A stretch of 64,000 nucleotides of DNA, from NCBI RefSeq assembly GCF_030758775.1, contig NZ_CP132384.1, positions 372,001 through 436,000 of the forward strand, written 5' to 3'. Position 1 is the first letter of the stretch. Each line of letters begins with the position of its first letter. Origin of the DNA: Bifidobacterium asteroides (GTDB lineage Bacteria > Actinomycetota > Actinomycetes > Actinomycetales > Bifidobacteriaceae). Under the pieces are notes generated by a model. It worked only from the letters and a program-made list of their open reading frames with translations. It was not told the DNA's origin and did no database searches. Of the stretch, positions 14,703-23,222 are shown piece after piece. The translations under genes were made by a program, and so were the position numbers.

Positions 14703-17633
14703 TTGAAGCGACTGCAAGAACGGGGCGCCAAAGGTTCACAGCATGTGAGCCGTCAGATTATCGCCGTTCTGGTAACCCTTCTGGCGACGCTGGCCATGGT
14801 TGTCCCGTTGGGGCTGAGCGCGCTTTCGGCCAATCGGGCCAATGCCGTTGATGGACAGGACGAAACGGCCAGCAGAACACCGAAGCTCTATAGGATGATG
14901 GCCTTCAACGACAGGATCGATGCCTACCAGGATGAGCTGCGCATGGACTTCATCCTGCGCGTGAAGCACAATGAATTTAAGCCGGATTGTGTCGGTGTTG
15001 GTGGGACTGACACCAAAAATCCGTCACAATGCAATTTATCTTTCATATATCAGTTTGTTGGTTCCGAAAACCCTGACTATTACAGGCGCGTGCGGTATAT
15101 GAACACTATCACCCCGGATGATTACGTAGACAGCAATAAAAATGCCTACGCTTATGATGGTGCCTTAGCCTGGGCCAAGAACCAGGCTGAGTTCTTCACC
15201 GTTCATAAGATCATCAATTCTGGTTTGTACGACTACCTGACCATATCCATTGAGGGTGATATGAATATCGCGGATTCGTCCAAAGATCCTGCGAAATTCG
15301 CGGTCGGCGGTCACCCCGAGCCCTTGAATGTCTTTGCCATCGTTGGTGACCAGAACAAGGCCCTGTCCTGTGGCAATTCTTCCTGGTCCTGGACTACCGA
15401 TAACTGCACAAGCTTTGATCCGGCTTCCATGAGTGATTTACAGGCTCAGGATAGATATTCAAATATCACAGCGAGCATGTCCCAGGATAAACAGATGAAG
15501 GTGTATATGGGCTACTGCTTGGACAGCAAAGAGGATATGAAATGCAGTGGCCCATATTCTTGGGTTGGTTGGGACGCCAACCCAAATCTCTACCAAAACA
15601 ATCAGGCTAATTGGGGCATGGTGACGGATTACGGTTTTCCTGAATATAGGAACAATTCCACTACTGGGCTAATCAATGCCACTGCTCCGGGCACAGCCCC
15701 GGCACGGTCTTTCTTCGTGTACTGGTTGAATCCGCGTGGCAGTACCAATGATAATCCTGATGGCATATGTTCTGAGACCAATTCGTATTATTACCAGTGG
15801 GTGGCTCTGAAGGATAGCGAGTGGGTGCCTGTTGATGAGCTGACCCCTGAGCCGGTTCTGGTGACAGGCCAGCAGCCGTCCCCCAATACGGCGACCACCA
15901 CGACTAGCAAGGCAGCCCAAGTCAGCAAGTATTCCGCTTTCAACGTGAGTCCAAAGGATCCTCAATATCTCGACAACCCCAACGTGCTTTTTGCCACTGA
16001 TAAGGATGGCAATCCCATGCCTGCTCAGAAGGCTGATGGCGGGATTGATTTCAAGGAGGCCAAGGAGAAGCAGGATCTTGACGGCTATTTCAAGATGGTC
16101 ACCTGGCCTGTTACCACGAATAGGGATGGCAGCGCTTGTACCGTCAGCCCTGAGGTATACAACCCCAAGAGCGCTGGTCTTGTAGGGATAAACGATGGTA
16201 TGTCCACCGTGGAGAAGGATACGAATATCTCTGCGGGCTGGACGATCAATAGCGCCTTTTATAAGTATGACGTGCCTCGTCCTGATGATCCTACGATCAC
16301 CAAGATCGAAAACGATGCTGATGCCGGTTTGGATGCTTCTGGAAGCGTGTATACGACCAAGCTTGATCCGGTGATCAGTGGTGAGTGCATGCCCTCCAAG
16401 GATGCCGCGCGTCCCAACAAGGTCGTTCTCTACGGCGAGGATCCCAATAATCCCATTGTGGAGGGGCAGGGCACGAATGGCGATGACCTGGTGAAAGGGA
16501 CGGACACGTGGGGGTTCAGGCTGGGGGAAGCTGTTTGCGAGACCGACACTGGCAGCAAGCAGGGAGGGTCCTGGTGGATACAGGACACCAATAAGCAGTA
16601 TCCGTCGCCGGACCCCGGCAACAAGTACAACGGCTACAGGCGTTATCACGCCTGGGTGGTTGAGTCCACGTCAGGGTTCGGCTTGACCTCCTACTTCTCG
16701 AATGTCGGCACGGCTTATTTCGTTTCGGGAGAAAACGTCCCGGATGCCAGCAAGTTCTCGGTCACTGTGCCTCATACCGTCAACGGGAGCCTGCCGGCGG
16801 ATTCGGTCGTTGTGTTCAGGGGTGAGGTGTCGCCTGTGTATACGGCCTGGTCGTCGGGAAGTCTGGGGATGACGGATTCGAGGATGGCTGTTTCGATGAA
16901 GCAGAATGCTGCCTCGGGCTGGACCAGTCTGTTGACCACTCCGGCCAACACCTTCCAGAGGGATGCGGCGGTTGGCGCTGCTCCTTCCGTCGCTGACCCC
17001 GCATCAGGTCTCACGCTGAACCTGACCAAGACGGCGGCTTCCACCTGGTCCTGGTCGCTGAATATCCCTGCTGACAAGTTCACTGGTTATAACGGTGACG
17101 ATGAAACGCAGACATACACCTTCCAGGTTGAAATGGTCAACCCGATGAACCTCCGTTCGGGCCCGGCGTCCATCGAGCGGAAGGTCGACATGACGCCCAC
17201 CACGCTGACCATTGACCGCCATGACGTCTTCCAGGTAGCGGGCAGGGCCTACAAGTATGTCAATGGAAACACGAAGGTTCCTGAGACCAAGGGGACCATG
17301 GTGCATGTGACCTGGCCTGACAACACTGGCACGGATGTGTCTGTGGGGGACCAGGGCTTATGGCAGGCGGTCCCGCCTGAGGGGATGAAGCAGGGGGATG
17401 TCGCCGTCCAGGTGCTTTCGGATGATGCCGAGGGCCCTGACGCGCAGGGTCGGTTCCAGGGCGGGAACCAGTCGGCCTCGGTGTCGCAGGAGCTGGAGTT
17501 CCGGCCTTCGACCTCCTCCCTGCCGCTGACCGGCGGATGGCCGCTTTCCGTGCTCAGGATCCTGCTGCTGATAGCCTTAGGCCTGGTGGGCTTCGTGGCC
17601 TGCCTGAGGAACAAGCAGGAAAGCCGCCACTGA
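14703..17633 (+). CDS. Sortase-anchored surface protein, paralog 5 of 5
   Basis: 976 residues, the same length as paralog 1. Signal peptide to about residue 48 (SANRANA), ten cysteines, Ig-like C-terminal third, LPLTG at about 940, tail RNKQESRH. The last 1.1 kb (from 16510) matches paralog 1 (from 3393) almost base for base, apart from one 21-base patch near 16796-16816 and a single change near the end. The 5' half is less alike but shares blocks such as SDLQAQDRYSNITAS with paralog 1 and the QERGAKGSQ head with paralog 3. TTG is the only usable start near the conserved ribosome-binding G-run. Function unknown. Confidence 0.85.
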   Translation: MKRLQERGAKGSQHVSRQIIAVLVTLLATLAMVVPLGLSALSANRANAVDGQDETASRTPKLYRMMAFNDRIDAYQDELRMDFILRVKHNEFKPDCVGVGGTDTKNPSQCNLSFIYQFVGSENPDYYRRVRYMNTITPDDYVDSNKNAYAYDGALAWAKNQAEFFTVHKIINSGLYDYLTISIEGDMNIADSSKDPAKFAVGGHPEPLNVFAIVGDQNKALSCGNSSWSWTTDNCTSFDPASMSDLQAQDRYSNITASMSQDKQMKVYMGYCLDSKEDMKCSGPYSWVGWDANPNLYQNNQANWGMVTDYGFPEYRNNSTTGLINATAPGTAPARSFFVYWLNPRGSTNDNPDGICSETNSYYYQWVALKDSEWVPVDELTPEPVLVTGQQPSPNTATTTTSKAAQVSKYSAFNVSPKDPQYLDNPNVLFATDKDGNPMPAQKADGGIDFKEAKEKQDLDGYFKMVTWPVTTNRDGSACTVSPEVYNPKSAGLVGINDGMSTVEKDTNISAGWTINSAFYKYDVPRPDDPTITKIENDADAGLDASGSVYTTKLDPVISGECMPSKDAARPNKVVLYGEDPNNPIVEGQGTNGDDLVKGTDTWGFRLGEAVCETDTGSKQGGSWWIQDTNKQYPSPDPGNKYNGYRRYHAWVVESTSGFGLTSYFSNVGTAYFVSGENVPDASKFSVTVPHTVNGSLPADSVVVFRGEVSPVYTAWSSGSLGMTDSRMAVSMKQNAASGWTSLLTTPANTFQRDAAVGAAPSVADPASGLTLNLTKTAASTWSWSLNIPADKFTGYNGDDETQTYTFQVEMVNPMNLRSGPASIERKVDMTPTTLTIDRHDVFQVAGRAYKYVNGNTKVPETKGTMVHVTWPDNTGTDVSVGDQGLWQAVPPEGMKQGDVAVQVLSDDAEGPDAQGRFQGGNQSASVSQELEFRPSTSSLPLTGGWPLSVLRILLLIALGLVGFVACLRNKQESRH

Positions 17634-17648
17634 CCCCCGCAACGTAAG

Positions 17649-17678
17649 ACAGGGCCTGTTCTTGCGGGCCCTGTTCTT
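17649..17678 (+). terminator. Terminator of paralog 5
   Basis: Shortened version of the family hairpin: ACAGGGCC, loop, GGCCCTGT, then TCTT. The long CTCATC/GATGAG extension of copies 1, 2 and 4 is missing. It also faces the minus-strand tRNA genes. Confidence 0.65.
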
Positions 17679-17686
17679 AATACCTG

Positions 17687-17767
17687 TGCGCGAGATGGGA
17701 CTCGAACCCACACGTCCGAAGACACAGGAACCTAAATCCTGCGCGGCTACCATTACGCCACTCGCGC
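17687..17767 (-). tRNA. tRNA-Leu(UAG)
   Basis: On the minus strand the acceptor stem is GCGCGAG/CTCGCGC with discriminator A. The anticodon stem CAGGA/TCCTG encloses the loop TTTAGGT, giving anticodon UAG. A long variable arm (GTGTCTTCGGACGTG) fits the leucine class, and the T arm carries GGTTCGAGTCC. CCA is not encoded. About 81 bases. It lies beside tRNA-Thr, and fragments of it appear between the surface paralogs. Confidence 0.93.
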
Positions 17768-17807
17768 GTACGACATACCCTGCCGTTGAAAGGGCAGCTG
17801 GTGAAAG

Positions 17808-17880
17808 AGCCACTTGACAGAATCGAACTGTCGACCTTCTCATTACGAGTGAGACGCTCTGCCAACTGAGCTAAAGTGGC
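17808..17880 (-). tRNA. tRNA-Thr(CGU)
   Basis: Minus strand, 73 bases: acceptor GCCACTT/AAGTGGC, D arm TAGCTCAGTTGGCAGAGC, anticodon stem TCTCA/TGAGA with loop CTCGTAA (anticodon CGU), T arm with GTTCGATTC. No encoded CCA. Probably transcribed with tRNA-Leu(UAG), which lies 40 bases downstream on the same strand. Confidence 0.95.
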
Positions 17881-17993
17881 CTTCGCCTCCCGTCCGGACC
17901 TGCCGGAAGAAGACAACATGTCACATCATACTGGATGCGCGCGATAAAAACGCCTTGGGCTTCAGGCCAAGGGTGTACAAGCTTCTTGACACA

Positions 17994-19127
17994 ATGGAGG
18001 GCATGGATCTCAATGATTTCTATGCCGTCATTCCGGCCGGTGGTGTGGGTACCCGGCTCTGGCCATTGAGCCGTCAGGACCGGCCCAAGTTTCTCTATGA
18101 TCTGTTGGGGTCAGGCAGAACCATGATCCAAGGTACCTTTGACCGGCTGGCCGGTATCTGCGGGGCCGACCATGTGGTCGTCTCCACTGGCCAGCGGCAT
18201 GTGGACCAGGTGCGCCAGCAGCTTCCGGAACTGGCTGAGGACGCCCTTTTCGCCGAGCCTGTTCCTCGCGATTCCACGGCGGCCATAGCCTTGGCGACTG
18301 CTGTACTGGCCCAGCAGCACGGCGGGGAAATCATCGTGGGCTCCTTCGCCGCCGACCACGTCATCCGAGACGACAAAGCATTCGCGTCCTCAGTGGAGCA
18401 GGCGGTGGCAGCGGCCCGGGCCGGTTATGTGACTACCATCGGCATCGCCGCCTCCCGTCCCTCCACCGCCTTCGGCTACATCCACCAAGGCCCCTCCCTG
18501 GCCGATCGCATTCCCGGGGCTCCTGATGCCCGCTTGGTCAGCGAATTCGTCGAGAAGCCGGATGCCTCTACGGCCCAGGCTTACCTGTCCACAGGGGAGT
18601 ATCGATGGAACGCCGGCATGTTCGTCATGCAAGCGCAGGTGCTCTTGGACTGCCTGCGTCGTTACAAGCCGGAGCTCCACGCCGCGGTCATGGCCATCGC
18701 CCAGGTCTGGGACCAGGGCGAGCAGGCCCGCGGCCAGGCCATGGAGGAGCACTGGCCGGGCATCGAGAAGATCGCCTTCGACTATGCCGTGGCCGAGCCC
18801 CTTTCGGCGGCCGGCGGCGTGGCGGTTGTTCCAGGGGGCTTCGATTGGGATGACATCGGCGACTTCAATTCGGTGGCCGGCCTGCTGCCGTCCTCCAACA
18901 GGCGCAACATCAAGATTCTTGGGGATGCCGACCGGGTCATGTATTTGGATTCAGCCGGAGACATGGTCGTGCCCGGCTCCGAACGCACGGTTGCTCTTCT
19001 GGGTGTGGATGACATGATCGTCGTCGACACTCCCGATGCTCTCCTGGTGGCCCCCCGAGCCCGCAGTCAGGAAGTCAAGGACATGGTGGCCAAGTTGGCC
19101 CAGTACGGCTGTGACGACATACTTTGA
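17994..19127 (+). CDS. manC: Mannose-1-phosphate guanylyltransferase
   Basis: Makes GDP-mannose from mannose-1-phosphate and GTP for cell-surface glycans or glycolipids. The N-terminal nucleotidyltransferase signature AVIPAGGVGTRLWPLSRQ with RPKF is intact. GSFAADHVI, TIGIAASRPSTAFGYI, FVEKPD and YRWNAGMFV are the usual sugar-nucleotide and metal-binding motifs. The product is about 377 residues, so it is the single-domain form without a phosphomannose isomerase fusion. Starts at ATG 17994 and ATG 18003 are both possible: the GGAGG at 17996-18000 is too close to the second to decide. No obvious operon partner. Confidence 0.9.
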   Translation: MEGMDLNDFYAVIPAGGVGTRLWPLSRQDRPKFLYDLLGSGRTMIQGTFDRLAGICGADHVVVSTGQRHVDQVRQQLPELAEDALFAEPVPRDSTAAIALATAVLAQQHGGEIIVGSFAADHVIRDDKAFASSVEQAVAAARAGYVTTIGIAASRPSTAFGYIHQGPSLADRIPGAPDARLVSEFVEKPDASTAQAYLSTGEYRWNAGMFVMQAQVLLDCLRRYKPELHAAVMAIAQVWDQGEQARGQAMEEHWPGIEKIAFDYAVAEPLSAAGGVAVVPGGFDWDDIGDFNSVAGLLPSSNRRNIKILGDADRVMYLDSAGDMVVPGSERTVALLGVDDMIVVDTPDALLVAPRARSQEVKDMVAKLAQYGCDDIL

Positions 19128-19256
19128 CAGCGATTCGGCTCGGTCAAGTAGATTGACTGATTTTGTTGTCTTCTGTCTGCTTTTGTGAGTAGTTTGGGTT
19201 ACAGAACCGGGTGCTCGGTAGACCGGGCATCACCTCATGAAAGGACCCGAACAACC

Positions 19257-20954
19257 ATGGCCATCAATCCTCCAGTGGACGCTACCAGCACCAAGGCCTG
19301 GGCGGCCTTGCACCAGCACTTCGACGACATGCAGCGCCAAGGGATCGATCTGCGCGCATGGTTCGCCAAGGACCCGCAGCGCACCGAAAAGCTCAGCTTC
19401 GAGCTGGGTGATCTCTATATTGATCTGTCCAAGAACCTGATTCAGCCCGAGACCCTGTCACTGCTGGCCCAGCTGGGCCGCGAGGTCGGCCTTGAGGAGC
19501 GGATCGAGGCCATGTTCAACGGCGAGCACATCAACAACACCGAGGACAGGGCCGTCCTGCACACAGCCCTGCGCCGTCCCGAGGAGGATCGCGGCCGGCT
19601 GATCGTGGACGGCCAGGATGTTGTCGGCGACGTCCGCGACACCCTCAAGCGCATCTATGCCTTTGCCGACCAGGTCCGCTCGGGCAGCTGGACCGGTCTG
19701 ACCGGCAAGCGGATCACCACCGTGGTCAACATCGGCATCGGCGGCTCCGACCTTGGCCCGGTCATGGCTTACGAGGCCCTGAAGCCCTACGCGGATGCCG
19801 GCATCAGCGCCCGCTACATCTCCAACATCGATCCCAACGACCTGGCCGAGAAGACGCGCGATCTGGATCCGGAGACCACGCTCTTCATCATCGTCTCCAA
19901 GACCTTCACCACTCTGGAGACCCTGACCAACGCCCGCCAGGCCCGCGCCTGGCTCCTGAAGAGCCTGGGGGAGCGTGGCCTGCTGTCCAAGGACGGCGAG
20001 GACCTCTCGGCCGAGGCCATCCGCCGGCACTTCATCGCCGTTTCGACTGCCCTGGACAAGGTGCGCGACTTCGGCATCGATCCGGACAACGTCTTCGGCT
20101 TCTGGAACTGGGTCGGCGGCCGGTACTCGGTGGATTCCGCCGTGGGCACCTCCCTGGCCATCACCATCGGCCCCGAGCGTTTCGAGGAGTTCCTCAAGGG
20201 CTTCAACACTGTCGACCGCTACTTCCGCGCCACCCCCCTGGATCGAAACGTAGTTGCTCTGATGGGCCTGCTCAACGTCTGGTATGTCAACTTCTTCGGC
20301 GCCCACTCGCACGCAGTGCTGCCCTATGACCAGTATCTGCACCGCTTCCCGGCCTACCTGCAGCAGCTGACCATGGAGTCCAACGGCAAGTCCGTGCGCT
20401 GGGACGGCACGCCGGTGACCAGCCTGACCGGCGAAATCTTCTGGGGGGAGCCCGGCACCAACGGACAGCACGCCTTCTACCAGCTGATCCACCAGGGCAC
20501 CCGCCTGATCCCCGCCGACTTCATCGCCTTCGCCAACACCCCCAACCCGGCAAAGGACGGCGACCAGGACGTGCATGAGCTCTTCCTGGCCAACTTCCTG
20601 GCCCAGACCAAGGCATTGGCCTTCGGCAAGACCGCCGACGAGGTCCGCGCCGAGGGCACTCCCGAGGCCATCGTCCCGGCCCGGGTCTTCACGGGCAACA
20701 GGCCCACCACCTCCATCTTCGGCGATGCGCTGACTCCGGCCGCCCTGGGCGAGCTGATCGCCCTCTACGAGCACATCACGCTGACCGAGGGCACGGTCTG
20801 GGGCATCGACTCCTTCGACCAGTGGGGCGTTGAGCTGGGCAAGAAGCTGGCCCGCGAGATCACCCCGGCCATCTCCCGGGACGACCAGGCCCTGGCCGAG
20901 CAGGATCAGTCCACAAAGTCCCTGATCGCCTTCTACAGGGCCCACCGCCGCTGA
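19257..20954 (+). CDS. pgi: Glucose-6-phosphate isomerase
   Basis: Interconverts glucose-6-phosphate and fructose-6-phosphate, feeding the fructose-6-phosphate phosphoketolase route if this is a Bifidobacterium. The 565-residue product has the family motifs: [18 protein letters not shown] (sugar-phosphate binding), [31 protein letters not shown], and [13 protein letters not shown]-like [17 protein letters not shown] carrying the catalytic Glu. [12 protein letters not shown] is near the C-terminal catalytic Lys. I chose ATG 19257 (MAINPP) with AAAGGA at about 19240 over the longer open frame starting at 19185. Confidence 0.96.
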   Translation: MAINPPVDATSTKAWAALHQHFDDMQRQGIDLRAWFAKDPQRTEKLSFELGDLYIDLSKNLIQPETLSLLAQLGREVGLEERIEAMFNGEHINNTEDRAVLHTALRRPEEDRGRLIVDGQDVVGDVRDTLKRIYAFADQVRSGSWTGLTGKRITTVVNIGIGGSDLGPVMAYEALKPYADAGISARYISNIDPNDLAEKTRDLDPETTLFIIVSKTFTTLETLTNARQARAWLLKSLGERGLLSKDGEDLSAEAIRRHFIAVSTALDKVRDFGIDPDNVFGFWNWVGGRYSVDSAVGTSLAITIGPERFEEFLKGFNTVDRYFRATPLDRNVVALMGLLNVWYVNFFGAHSHAVLPYDQYLHRFPAYLQQLTMESNGKSVRWDGTPVTSLTGEIFWGEPGTNGQHAFYQLIHQGTRLIPADFIAFANTPNPAKDGDQDVHELFLANFLAQTKALAFGKTADEVRAEGTPEAIVPARVFTGNRPTTSIFGDALTPAALGELIALYEHITLTEGTVWGIDSFDQWGVELGKKLAREITPAISRDDQALAEQDQSTKSLIAFYRAHRR

Positions 20955-20980
20955 TGTCATGCCGGGTCCCTGCGGGTCCG

Positions 20981-21176
20981 GTTGGTGGTATATTATTGGA
21001 CAGTTGTTTGCCGGAAGGGTAGCTGCCGCATGGGCTCCCTTCCTTTCAGGTCCAGCCGGATGCTCCGGCGGATCGGCACCCCCGACGGCAGACCGCCGGG
21101 TTCCGTCCAGGATCGCCTCCTTTGATGGTTGCGGTCCATGTCATGGGTCGATGTGCGGCGGCCATGGAGGAACAGC
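20981..21176 (+). promoter_or_regulatory. Structured leader before rplS
   Basis: About 200 bases between pgi and rplS. TATATT at 20989-20994, preceded by GGTTGGTGG, is a possible -10. The leader can form stems: GGAAGGG (about 21014) with CCCTTCC (about 21040), and CCGGCGG with CCGCCGG a little further on, followed by GGAGG before the start codon. L19 leaders are autoregulatory in some bacteria. Whether this one is cannot be told from the sequence alone. Confidence 0.35.
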
Positions 21177-21548
21177 ATGAACGCGATTCAGGAATTTGAC
21201 GCCAGCCACATGAAGCCTGCGGAGCAGATCCCAGACTTCCGCCCCGGCGATACCGTCGAGGTCAACGTCAACATCACTGAGGGCAACAACTCTCGTATCC
21301 AGGCTTTCACGGGCGTGGTGATCGCTCGTCAGGGCTCTGGCGTGCGCGAGACCATCCTGGTGCGCAAGGTCAGCTTCGGCGTGGGCGTCGAGCGTCGCTT
21401 CCCTCTGCACTCCCCGCAGATTGATTCCATCAAGGTGCTGCGCCACGGCCGTGTCCGCCGCGCCAAGCTCTACTACCTGCGTGGTCTGCACGGCAAGGCC
21501 GCCCGCATCGTCGAGCGTCGCGACAACAAGGCCGAGTCCAACAAGTAG
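21177..21548 (+). CDS. rplS: Ribosomal protein L19
   Basis: Large-subunit protein at the 30S/50S interface. The 123-residue product has [56 protein letters not shown] and the basic C-terminal [19 protein letters not shown], all diagnostic. ATG 21177 lies 6 bases after GGAGG and gives the standard L19 N terminus; the open frame extending to 21129 is not needed. It stands alone with its own leader and terminator. Confidence 0.98.
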   Translation: MNAIQEFDASHMKPAEQIPDFRPGDTVEVNVNITEGNNSRIQAFTGVVIARQGSGVRETILVRKVSFGVGVERRFPLHSPQIDSIKVLRHGRVRRAKLYYLRGLHGKAARIVERRDNKAESNK

Positions 21549-21588
21549 GCTCCAGCCAGGGCGACCCAGCCCAGGCCAGGCCGCTAAC

Positions 21589-21616
21589 ACCCGGGATGTA
21601 ATGCTCCCGGGTTTTT
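21589..21616 (+). terminator. Terminator of rplS
   Basis: ACCCGGG, a ten-base loop and CCCGGGT, followed by TTTT. Separates rplS from lepB. Confidence 0.85.
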
Positions 21617-21693
21617 CCATGCTTGGGTGTGTACGCTATGAGGCATGCGGAATCTGTTTGTGGGCGGGTTCCAGCGGATGACAAGGAGTGGAT

Positions 21694-22458
21694 ATGGCCT
21701 TTCGGGATGAGGAAGCGACCTCGTCGGGACTCTGGTACCCGGACGGCAGACAGGCCACCTCAGCCCCGGTGCCGCCCCGTCATGCCTTCGACCGCCCCGG
21801 TGGACGCGGCTCCACCAAGGGCAGCCACCCGCGTCTGGGCGAACGCGGTTTCCTGCCCGAGTTTCTGTTCGAGCTGGTTGCCCTCTTGGCCGTCGTTGCC
21901 GTCCTGCGCATATTTTTGTTCAGCATCTACGTCATCCCCTCCGGCTCCATGGAGAACACCCTTGGCATCGGGGACAGAATCCTGACCACTCACCGGCTGA
22001 CCAGGTCCATGATGGCCCCCCGCCGTGGGGATGTGGTGGTCTTCACTGATCCTGCCAACTGGCTAGGCGAAGAGTCCACACCCAGCTTCCGTGGCAGTCA
22101 CCTGGTCAAACGCCTGATCGGCATGCCCGGCGACACAGTGGCCTGCAAGGGTCATGGCGCCCCAGTCACCGTCAACGGCGTCGCCTTGGATGAGAGCTCC
22201 TACCTGCGCCCAGGAGTGGAGCCCAGCTCCTTTGCCTTCAAGGTCAAGGTGGACCCTGGGTACGTCTTCGTCATGGGCGACAATCGTTCCAACTCCGCCG
22301 ATTCCCGTCTGCACAAGGACGACGGACACAATGGCCTGGTCCCCATGGACAACATCAAGGGCACTGCGTTGCTGACCTATTACCCGGTGGGCAGCTGGAA
22401 GCTGCTCAACAACCAGCACAAGGTCTTCGACTCTGTGCCTGAGCCTACCCAGGACTGA
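21694..22458 (+). CDS. lepB: Signal peptidase I
   Basis: Membrane-bound serine protease that removes signal peptides from exported proteins, such as the many surface proteins here. 254 residues: cytosolic head, one membrane segment (ELVALLAVVAVLRIFLFSIYV, about 50-72), then the catalytic Ser in PSGSMENTL and the catalytic Lys in LVKRLIGMPGD. MGDNRSNSADSR and the ending follow the family pattern. ATG 21694 is 5 bases after AAGGAG; a GTG at 21688 overlaps that site. Seven bases separate it from rnhB, so the two form an operon. Confidence 0.95.
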   Translation: MAFRDEEATSSGLWYPDGRQATSAPVPPRHAFDRPGGRGSTKGSHPRLGERGFLPEFLFELVALLAVVAVLRIFLFSIYVIPSGSMENTLGIGDRILTTHRLTRSMMAPRRGDVVVFTDPANWLGEESTPSFRGSHLVKRLIGMPGDTVACKGHGAPVTVNGVALDESSYLRPGVEPSSFAFKVKVDPGYVFVMGDNRSNSADSRLHKDDGHNGLVPMDNIKGTALLTYYPVGSWKLLNNQHKVFDSVPEPTQD

Positions 22459-22465
22459 ACTGGCT

Positions 22466-23173
22466 ATGAGGCGGATCCTGCCGACCCTGGCCACTGAGGC
22501 TGCCTTGGCTGATCAGGGAGCCGAGTATGTGCTGGGGCTGGATGAGGTCGGCCGCGGAGCCCTGGCGGGTCCGGCCATGGTCGGCGTGGTGGCGGTCCGT
22601 TCCGCTGACCTGCCCCATTTGAAGGTCCCTGAAGGGGTGGCGGATTCCAAGATGCTGACCCCTGCGCGTCGGCTGGCCATGTACCGTGACTTGGAGAACT
22701 GGGCTGCCGGCTGGGCGGTGGGGGCCTGTTCCAATCATGAGATCGACCAGTGGGGCATCGTTCACGCCCTGGGCATCGCCGCCCTGCGCGCACTGGCCGA
22801 ATTGGAGCATGGGATGGACCTTGGGCCCGGCCGCCGTCTGGCTGCCATCCTTGACGGCCCCAATGACTACATCACCCCGGCCGCCGACAGCTTTGACGCC
22901 CCCGACCTCCCGGTTCTGCCCAAGGTTTCCACCCAGGTCAAGGGTGATGCCCACTGTGCCAGTGTGGCCTGCGCGGCGGTCATCGCCAAGGTCACCCGTG
23001 ACCAGCTTATGGTCCGGTTGGCCGCCTCTGACCCTGCCCTGGCCCCGTACCAGTGGGAGCACAACAAGGGCTATGGGTCGCCTGCGCACCTGGAGGCCAT
23101 TCGCCGTCTGGGACCCAGCCGCCTGCACCGGGTCAGCTGGCATTTGCCCTCGTCCGGTCCCGGCAGGGGCTAA
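22466..23173 (+). CDS. rnhB: Ribonuclease HII
   Basis: Cuts the RNA strand of RNA-DNA hybrids and removes misincorporated ribonucleotides. The 235-residue product has the catalytic DE pair in VLGLDEVGRGALAGP, a further acidic residue in AAILDGPNDY, the KGDAHCASVACAAVIAKV segment and HNKGYGSPAH. It follows lepB by 7 bases. The lacI-family gene begins 49 bases later on the same strand. Confidence 0.95.
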   Translation: MRRILPTLATEAALADQGAEYVLGLDEVGRGALAGPAMVGVVAVRSADLPHLKVPEGVADSKMLTPARRLAMYRDLENWAAGWAVGACSNHEIDQWGIVHALGIAALRALAELEHGMDLGPGRRLAAILDGPNDYITPAADSFDAPDLPVLPKVSTQVKGDAHCASVACAAVIAKVTRDQLMVRLAASDPALAPYQWEHNKGYGSPAHLEAIRRLGPSRLHRVSWHLPSSGPGRG

Positions 23174-23222
23174 TATCGGAACGGTTGACACGGCTATCGT
23201 ACGGCTATCGGAAGAAGGTCAC

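Noticed and set aside
1586-17633. Five-copy array as a transposon or prophage tail-fibre set
   Set aside because: No transposase, integrase or phage genes are present; all copies carry signal peptides and sorting signals, and duplication with the tRNA locus explains the layout.
17986-17991. TTGACA just before manC as a -35 box
   Set aside because: It lies 3 bases before the probable start codon with no -10 in reach upstream of translation.
19458-20960. Minus-strand open frame of 500 codons across pgi
   Set aside because: Shadow of a well-recognised enzyme; Gly/Gln/Val-rich translation without motifs. The same applies to long minus frames over araB (24483-25886) and araA (26820-28361).
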